Origin: Corella eumyota
Lineage: Eukaryota > Chordata > Ascidiacea > Phlebobranchia > Corellidae
Direction of reading: 5' to 3'
Assembly: GCA_963082875.1 (NCBI GenBank)
Contig: OY720100.1
Coordinates: forward strand, 2,914,001-2,978,000
Length of the DNA: 64,000 nucleotides
The notes under the pieces: generated by a model
The model's input: the letters and a program-made list of their open reading frames with translations, nothing else
The model's database searches: none
What the model was told of the DNA's origin: nothing
Shown: piece after piece, positions 51,601 to 61,400 of the stretch
Position numbering within the stretch: position 1 is the stretch's first letter
Layout of the letters: every line of letters begins with the position of its first letter
Made by a program: the position numbers and the translations under genes

Positions 51601-54600
51601 ATGGTTGTCGGTTATTCCTTTTGACATTTTATCGTTCTCGCTAATTTTTCCTCAAACTTTTTTGTCCTTGCTAACTCTTTCCTGTACTTTACAACCCTCG
51701 CTAATTCTCTTTCGTACTTTACGGTTTTCGCTAATTTTTACTTGCATTTTTCTGATTCTTGATAATTCTCTCTTGTATTTGCTGTTTTTCTATTTATCTA
51801 TTGTTAGTGTCCCTTGTACTTTACAGTCCTAATTTTTTTCAAAGATCGTAAAAACCAAGTTATCCAAAAATAATATTACTAATGTCAAAATAAAAAAAAA
51901 TAAAAAAATTCTGGAAAATTTTTAATTAACCTTTCCAAATAATCTATTTCAAATACGTTTACATCTTTGGCAAATGTCTCAACAGAATTTAACAAATCAG
52001 CTCGAAATTGAGGTTGGACAGCCAACAAGTTTGAAACAGATTCTTTTGATTGTGATGTCACAGTCGTCCATGCATAACTTAAAGTGTCAACTCGTTCTGA
52101 GTTACCATCATTAAAAACGAGTTCCATTCTGTTTAATAAAAAAAAAATCATAAAATTTACATTAATTATTTAAATATTTACAGAAAAGTTGGTCTAAAAG
52201 AATTAATACATGTAGTAAAGAACACTTGGCTTCAATACATAAGGTACTGGGTTCGATCCCAACTGCTGTCATTCTGTAGCACACTTGAGTAAAGCCTATA
52301 TTAAGTATAAGATCTTGCTGAGCCAAACTTAATCAGCATTTTAATTATCGAACATTTAAAATGTATTTAACAAAATAATTAGTTGACTTAACCATCTTTA
52401 GCATTGGTCTTCAAGGGTTATGATGTAATGTAAAAAAATTAACTTACTTGTTGAGCAAGGCATAAGCCTCTTCCAACGGCCCAATAAGACTGTCCATCCT
52501 AGTTTCATTTTGTCGAAGCTCCTCCAGAGCATCCATGGAGGTCCGGACGTCATCCAGGTCATCAAGGGATCGATTAAAACGTTTACTCACACCTTCTATA
52601 AATCCGAAAATTTCCTGAAAAATAAAAAACACAAAAAAAAATAAAAATCAGTATCAACAAAATAAGTGTAATTTAAACTTTATATTTTTATTAACCAGAA
52701 ATATAGTGTAGTGCTCGTGATTAAGACACAATAAATGGTATTAACTTCTGCTGAGAAAACACTTAATCAGCAGCAAAAGTAGCAGGCAATTATAATTTAT
52801 AATATCCAAAACTGCCTAAGGTAACTCAAGAATGGGTTGGGATCACTTATGTTACTCATGTTTAGGTTGTGAAGTCACCTTTTCACATTAAGGATAAATA
52901 AATGTGACAAAAAAAAATTTTAATATAAAATTGTAATTTTCTTAATAAGGAACAAAGTAATTTAACAATAAATAAGATAAAGTATCATTAAAAATAGAAT
53001 TCTAAGCTTTTTGTTTTGTAAAAAAAAAGGTTGTAAGTGTCCTTACATCCATTTGTTTTCCAGCAGTTAAGTTGAGTTCATGACCGAAAGCAACTTTAGT
53101 TGCTTTACACTCAACCTGTAGTGCACACTTGAACTGCTCAGTACAGAATGAAATGGGACCCTCGACAAAAGTTGAACAAATGCTTTCAACCCTTTCATTC
53201 AAGTTCTACAACGTTAAAACAGAATTAAAGAGCAATCACATAAGACTTAAAGTGCTTTGAAATAAAATTCTGTGCTACAAAATGTCTTAAAATAACTTAA
53301 GCTTAATAATTTTTTTTTTTGGTAAACTGTGCAAGTTCATTAAAACACAATTTCAAAAAACTTTTTTTTAAATAAATGTTGGTATAAAAATTAATTTATA
53401 TAGGTATTAAAAAAAAAATTAGTATTGCTGCACATAATAGACCATGTTGTAACATTAATTAAGGTTAAAAACAAGTATTTAACATAAAAATTTTTTTTTT
53501 AATAACGTGTATTAAACAGGCAGCGTGGTGTAGTGGTATGAACACCTGCTACACCACACATGAGGTTGTGGGTTTAACCCCCACTGTTCTCATGCTGTAG
53601 TGCCCTTGAGTAAGGCGCTATATTCGGTATAAACTCCTGCTGAGCCAGCACTTAATTAGCAGCATAATTACCGGGCAATTTTAAATCAATAATATCCCAA
53701 ACTGCTAAAGGCAATTCTGACTGGGTCAGAGTAACTAATGTTACTTACTCTATGTTTAGGTTAGACATTTGACCTTTCCACATCAAGGATAAAAAATAAA
53801 AACTATATATACTTACATTATAATATCTAATCTGATCCTGGTATTCAGCAATACTGGGTTCATGTTTAACAAACTCTCGGAGTTTAGTTTCCGCATCTGT
53901 ACTCCAAATCTCAACAAATCCTTCATCTTCCAATCCTTTCTCTTTTGCTTCAGTTCTCAGTTTTTCTAAAACGTGTTGACCTTCAGTTTTAAGATTGGAA
54001 CTAAGACCCATTAGTTGAGAATATAGTTTACTGATTTCTTTATTGTCACTAATCATCTGAAACAAACATATAAAGATAGTTGACTTAATTACATCAATAC
54101 TGTAAAATAATGTAATATAAGGCCATGACCTAAAGGCATTGCAGGGGGCATATGAAGGCATTGATATATATAAATTTTTATATATTTAAATTTTTCATGC
54201 TGAAAATAATAAAAAGATATTCAATAATTATTCATTAATGCAACAGAAAAAAATGACAAAATCAATTTTAAGATTTAAAAAAAAAGACTGGCAGCACAGG
54301 CTAGTGGTCATAACACTTAGCTTCGCTACATGAGGCCTTAGGTTCAATCCCCACTGCTCTTATGCTGTAGTGCTTTGTAATTTGTATAGTACATTATGAC
54401 ATAATGACCAAACCTAAAATATTTATAAAATTCCGATGCTTTTTTTATGTTCATTTATTCCTGGTGTGGAAAATAAATTTAATAAAATATATATAAACCT
54501 TGTATAGTGGTTTAATTCCAACTGGAATAGGAGATTCACCATCAACTAAACTTAATTGTTCAACTTCCTTTTGTGCTAGAATATTATGCTGCCAGTGAGG

Positions 54601-55399
54601 AATTGGTTTACAGGATTGTAGAATACCTTGAATTATCTTTAATAAAATATTGTGATTTCATTAAAAATGAATTTGTATAATTTAATCCAAAAATTTTTCT
54701 TAAAATTTTTAAACAAACAAAAATTAATTTTATAACACATGTTTATGTGTAATTAAATTTCTTTAGTACTTAACTCATTAGTAAAATATATTTAATCTAT
54801 TCACAAAATTAAAAAATACATGGATTTTGTAATAGCATTTAAAAATAAAGTTTATTCACATCATTAAACATGGTATTCTTCTTAATCAGTCAACAGCCTT
54901 CCCTACACTCAGCATTTAAACTGTTGTAATATAGTCGCAACTATTAGCTAATATTTACCCCAAATAATTTACCCACAACCCAGAAACTGCAGATTTTTTT
55001 ATTTTGTAGTCTTATAAATTAGACATACATATATTTATCGTCATATATTGTCCACTTAGCTTCATTATAAATAAATTGTAAAGTCTATTGAGTGCTTAAT
55101 AATAAATAAAAACACATACATTGTTGATAGTTTGTTGTATTTCCTCCATGTTTGGTCTAACCACAATGTTTGGAAGCTCAAGACAAATATCAGCCACAAG
55201 GAAGGGTGGAAGTAAAACAGGTTGTTGAGAGTTTCCATAATCAGTATCACGCTTTTTAGTACGAAGATGGCGGCGGAATTTATCAAGAGATTCTTTAGTA
55301 CCTGAATATTACAAAAAAAATAGTTTGAAACTGGTAACAACATCTGGCAAGCCGACAGTATTAAAATGTATGTATATAGACTTTAGCGGACGATATCTA

Positions 55400-55436
<37 letters not shown>

Positions 55437-58400
55437 GCCTTTAAAATAAACTATAATTTGTGGTGTGCAATTTAAATTATCAAGGAATATAATAGTTTCA
55501 AACATATTACGACAATAAACAGGCAGTTTGTAGGGCAGGCAATGGACTAGTTAAAATATCATATTCGATAAGAAAAAATATTCATTTATAATATAATGCA
55601 ATAAGACCTGTAAAAATTCTTTGAAAAATATTTCTCAATTTAAAAAAATTTTACAACCCCCTTACTAGTTTATAAAGTTATTTGTGTACTAAAATTTTTA
55701 TTTTTACATAATAGTAACCCTTTTTCTTATAATATAAATATTTATATACACAATATGTATACCTGAGAAGGAATATGAACTTTTAGTTGAAACTTACATT
55801 TAATTAAAGATTCAATATTTCTTTGTGAAAACTGATTAAAGGTGTTAAAGAAAACACAGCTCACGCATTCCATACATCTTTGTACTCGTGTTTTGGAATC
55901 AACTGTACAACGGTATGGCTCCTAACAAAAACAATAATTAATTTAAAATCAATTTAAAAAATGAACTGTTTGAATTTTTGTTTGACACAAAAATTTAAAA
56001 TTTAAAAATTGGAATTACTTTTGTAAAAACAAATCTTAATTTTTTTTATCTGTTTTAGTAATTTTAACTTGAAATAACATAATATATTCTTACCACTAGG
56101 TTTAGTCTATCTTGTGGTTTTAGATTTTGTTTTAGGATTTCCATTAAATCAAAAACACAATTTTCAAGCACTCCAGTTAGTCTGGTCAGCTGCCGTGTTC
56201 CTTTAACACACGAGTCCGAGGCAAACTTTGAAAAACTAATAAAAATTTAATTAAAAAGTCAGTTATTCGTTTTTTAAGTACTAATCTCCAACATATTTTT
56301 TTACATTTATTTATTCTCAATGTAAAAAGGTCGACTACACAAACTTAACATAGGGTAACAATAGTTACCCAAACCAGTCTTGAATTGCCTTTGGCAGTTT
56401 GGGATGTTATTAATTTATAACTGTACTATATTAAGCAGCTAATTAAGCATTGGTTTAGCAGGAGTTTATACCATTTATGGCACCTTACTCAGGAGCGCTA
56501 CAGCATGAAAGCAGCGGGAATTGAACCCATGACCTGATCTAGTAAAGTCTACCACTACACTTCGCTGCTGGTTTATTTAAATTAAAAAAATTACGAAAAC
56601 TTACCAGGCAACAACTAGTTAGCTAAATATATTTTTCATTTAAACCACCTTTTATTAAAGATATAAACATCTTATTAACCATTTATTTTTAAAACTTACT
56701 CTGCTAAAGGTTGTGGTTGTTCAGGAAAAGACACAAGTGAAGTTTTGACAATATCATCCAGGACAACATTTATTCTACAGGAGAGCATGTCATTTAAATG
56801 TTTAACAAAGAGTTTAAACTCTGACATGGCACTGCTGACTTTTTCTATAACTGAAACAACACATACAAAAACAAAAAACAAATTTTATATTATTTTAATT
56901 TTTTCAATGAAAAAGGGTAAAAGTTGTTGGCAGCGTGGAATAGTGGTTAGAACACTTGGGTTGACTGCATGAGGTCTTAGATTCAATTCCCACTTGTGTT
57001 ATGCTGCAGCACTCTTGAGTAAGGCACTTTAAAAGGTATTAACTGAGCAAACATCAAATCAGCAGCTATTAATAATCGAGCAAATATGATCAATAATATC
57101 CCAATCTGCCAAAGGAGGTAGCTGATGTTATTCTATGTTAAGGTCATAAAATCGACCTTCCTACAATATAAAAAAAATATTACAATAGAATTTATTTTAA
57201 ATTGGAGCATAAATAATATACCACAAAAATAGAATTTATTTTTTAATAATAAATTGCCTTCTTTTATAAATAGTTTTTTACTTACATTTATCAGTATTTA
57301 GTGAGCACCAATTAATCATAGTTAATCCAGGTAAAAATACTTCATCCAATCTATGTACATGAGATGTTGTGCAAGCAATTAACATTTGTGGAATGCTTTT
57401 GATTAATTTTTTATGTTCAATTAGCAAGTCAGACAACCTAAACATAGTGTATATAATAAAAATATAAAATCTTAAATTCAGAGCATTTTAACCAGTTGAA
57501 AAGTAAGGTATTGCCAAATATTGTAAAATAAAGCTTCATTTTTTTTTATTTTATGGCATTAAACATATCATACATCAAATTTATTTAAAATATAATTAAA
57601 AACTAAATAGAAACGGTCAATTCTTTCGTTTTAAACATTCTCAAAAAAAAAACTATTTGTTACACTTCAATTTAAAATATTATCCTAATTAGTTGTATAT
57701 ATACATTTTATTGTTCTATAAAAATAACATTTTTTATTCACAAAAAGCTTGAATTTAGTTTATAAAAAATTAAATACCAAAAAAGGTGATTTATTTATTT
57801 ATAATTTACATACCTTGCTGCCTGAAACTTTAAATTATCGCAATCAATTGTCAAAAGTTTCAAAGCATATTTCGGAACTTTAAGCTTTAAAAATCTCATC
57901 TGTTTGGACTCACCCAGAAGTTCGTTTATTTTTGGATCAAAATTGACGTACAACTCTTTTGTTTCAGGATGTCGAACAAGGATGGAAGATTGTAATCCTT
58001 GTTTTACGACTTCAATTGTTTCACACCAAGCTCGGTGGTAAATTATCTAATATAAACAATATAATATTATTATTTTTTGCCAACTATTCTATCTTACCAT
58101 TCCTATATAATAAAGCTTAGTGATATATATATATCATGTCTTATATGCCTACAAAATACATAAAACTACCTTTCAGGTGCGGGGGTAAATTATTGTAAAC
58201 AAATATAGATTAAAAGTTACGACCCTATTAGAAAATTAAAATGCAGACGTAGGGCAAGCTATCAACTATTTTATTGTTTATTTAAATTTGGTTTTTATAA
58301 TTTTTAGCCATTTTTTATTTACTTTGTGTTGGCAAATCACTAACAATGGGCTATGTCTTAGTATCAAAAACAAATATATATCAAACAAAAATATTTTTTA

Positions 58401-61400
58401 ACCAAACCTCATATTTTGTTAATGCCCAACCCACTTTGTTGTAACTTTTCACAATTTTTGAAACCTCCGCTGTTTTTAAAAGCTCCTTGTTTTGAGATAG
58501 AGCTTCCATTGAGATTTGAAGATGTCTGAACAGTTGGCGTGCCCATAATATTCGACCTGATACCTGAGAAATTAGACAAACAAATTTTTTTTCCAAAAAA
58601 AATTTAGGTTTTTTATTTGTATGGAATTATTATTGGATTTGTTAATAAAGTGGAATTTGTTGAAATTTTTTTGTAATTTTGTTAAATAATGAAAGAAAAC
58701 TAACTGACATAAGCCCCTATAAAAACTATAAAACATTATCTATATAAAATCTATATATACCTATAAAAACATTATCTATATAAAAAGAATCTTAAGTGGA
58801 AGTATATATATTTGTATGTTTAATTACAGACCATGGACCAAAAAAAATGGAAAGCTGCCATTTGTGGTGCATAGTTAAATTATCACAGGCAAATATTAGT
58901 TGCTAGTTACAACCATACTATTGCAATTTAAATACAACTCTTTAGGCAGGAAATCGACTTGTATAACTAACACAAAACATATATTAAGTAAAAACATAAA
59001 AAAACAAGCAAACTGGTGGCATGTTTCTTGGTATAGGTGGATTTTCTTTTTGCTTTTCGAATAGTTTTTTAGCGCTGTCAACCTCTTTACCAAATTGAAG
59101 AAAAGTAATCAAATATTTGTCCCATAATTCCAACTTGACCCCTTTTATTTGACCAAACTTGTTTAATATACCAACAGCTTGGCATGGCTTTAAAAATATT
59201 AAAAAACTTGTTAAAATAAATAAAACTGTTGTTTGTGGCGCGCAAGTAAATTATCGTAGGAAAATATCAGTTAAAAGTTGCAACCTTATTACGCAATTAA
59301 AATGCTAATGTAAGACGGGCTATCGACTATTTTAAGTTGTTTAACTTACAGTCATAGTTCTTGTAAAAAATTGCTCCACCATCCCCTGCAAACCTTCTCT
59401 TATACTCTCAATTTGGTTATTAAATTCATCAAAATCAGTTCGAAATTCCTGACATCTGTGATTTAAATAATCATACGTTTTCTTTTTGATGTTCGCACTG
59501 ATGGCTTTGTGCTTGGCAACATAACTTTCTAAACCCTAAAAATAATGTTTTTTTTATTTTTTACATTTATTCAAACTAAATGTGGACGTTAGACTTTAGT
59601 ACCTAAACATTAACATCAGTTACCCCGACCCAACTTCAAGTTGTCTTAGGCAGTTTGAAATATTATAGATTTTAATTGTCCGATGATTAAACTGTTAATT
59701 GGTATTGCATCAGTATGAGGCATACCATTTAATGAACCTTACTTAAGGGTGCTACAGCATAAAAGCAGTGGAAATCGAACCCAGAACCTCATGTAGTAAA
59801 GTGTTATAACCACTAAACCAAGCTGCCAGTAAACTGGTTTTGTTTCTCAACCATCATTGAGGATACGAAAATGCAAAATGATAATAAATTAAGTGTTGGT
59901 AAGTTTTAATGTACCTGTATTTTGATATTTGCCAAACAACTCAGATCTTCCAATGTAACTGCCATTTGTTTAATTTGCAACAGACGATGACAAAACGTAT
60001 CAAACCTGAAAAGTTTTTGTAACAATAATTTGTATATATATAGAAAATTGTCCATTAAAACATTTTAATATAAAAAAATATTAGCTTATTTAAAAAAAAA
60101 CACACTTTTGACATATAAAATAAATGTCAAAACTAGACTTTAATACCTTCCAAAAATATAATTTTCACTGAATTCAAATTGAGGTTCATTTTCGTTTTCT
60201 TTAATTTTTTCCTTAATTTTTAGAAAACAATCCTGATAAGCTTTGTTTAAATTTAAGCAATCGTCTATTTTTCCAATCAATTCCAACCTTTTGTACAAAT
60301 TTATGTAAAAGCAACATAAGTTATACTCAATAAAATTTTATGTTAAAAAACAATAAGTAAAAGAAAAATTTCTATAAGTTGGCTATTTAACTATGAAGAT
60401 ATATGTCCTATACCACCGCCACTTTGTAAATTTGTAGTATTCTTCAGTTAAAGCAATTTAAGTACTTACTTCTACTAAGCAGTTAAACAAACATAAGATT
60501 AAACAACACACAATAATATTAGAGAAAAAAATAAAGCAAAAGAAAAAGGCCAAATGAATTTATTACTTTAAAACAGCAACTCATTTTTTGAAATAAAATG
60601 TATATACCAATATTGTTAAACAAAATTTTTAATTAATTATTACTTACTATGCTTTTTATTACAAAAAATCAAGCCTATATGATACAGTTTATTATATTCA
60701 CCTTGGCAAATCCCATATTTTATTGACATTGTGATACATGTATGACTTTGAAGTAGAAACCATTTGATTTGTGATCTTAACAAATAATGAAGTCATCCTC
60801 TCCGAAGTGTTGTAGAACTGGGACACTCTGTATATCATTCGTACAGTGTTTAACAAGTTGGGAATATGTTCTGAAATAATAAAACCTTTTTACATTTATG
60901 TTATAAGAGAAATGAGAAAAAATAATTTTACTTTTTAGTTGCTTTTTAACATTTAATATAATATTTTTCCTTTAGATTTATTTACAAACTAGCATTATAT
61001 TTATTAAAAAAGATATTTAAAAGTTGTATTTGTATATATATACACTTAAAATTACCTACCCTATCTAAAACCAGCAGTGCATTTAAAGAATTTAAAATTA
61101 AACAGTTTTTTTAATTGAATTGATTATAATTTAGCACTTACCAACAAGATCATTTGGAGTACATTTCACAAGAGGACCAAAATATTTATCTAACGTGTAA
61201 AGATACTTTACATTGTCTTTTGCTTCATTAGTAGCATCAGTAATTAATGTGTCCTAAAGTTAAAGGAAAATTATATTTAAATATATATATAAAAAACATT
61301 TAAAATTTTATTTACCAAACTTTAAAAAATTAAGTTGTTTAACTTTAAAAACTAAAAAGAAAGAATAATTTGTCCGAGTTTTTTACATTGTCATACAAGT

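Noticed and set aside
51578-51832. 84-codon plus-strand frame
   Set aside because: Runs through the ~30-bp minisatellite; the serine/leucine repetition reflects the DNA repeat.
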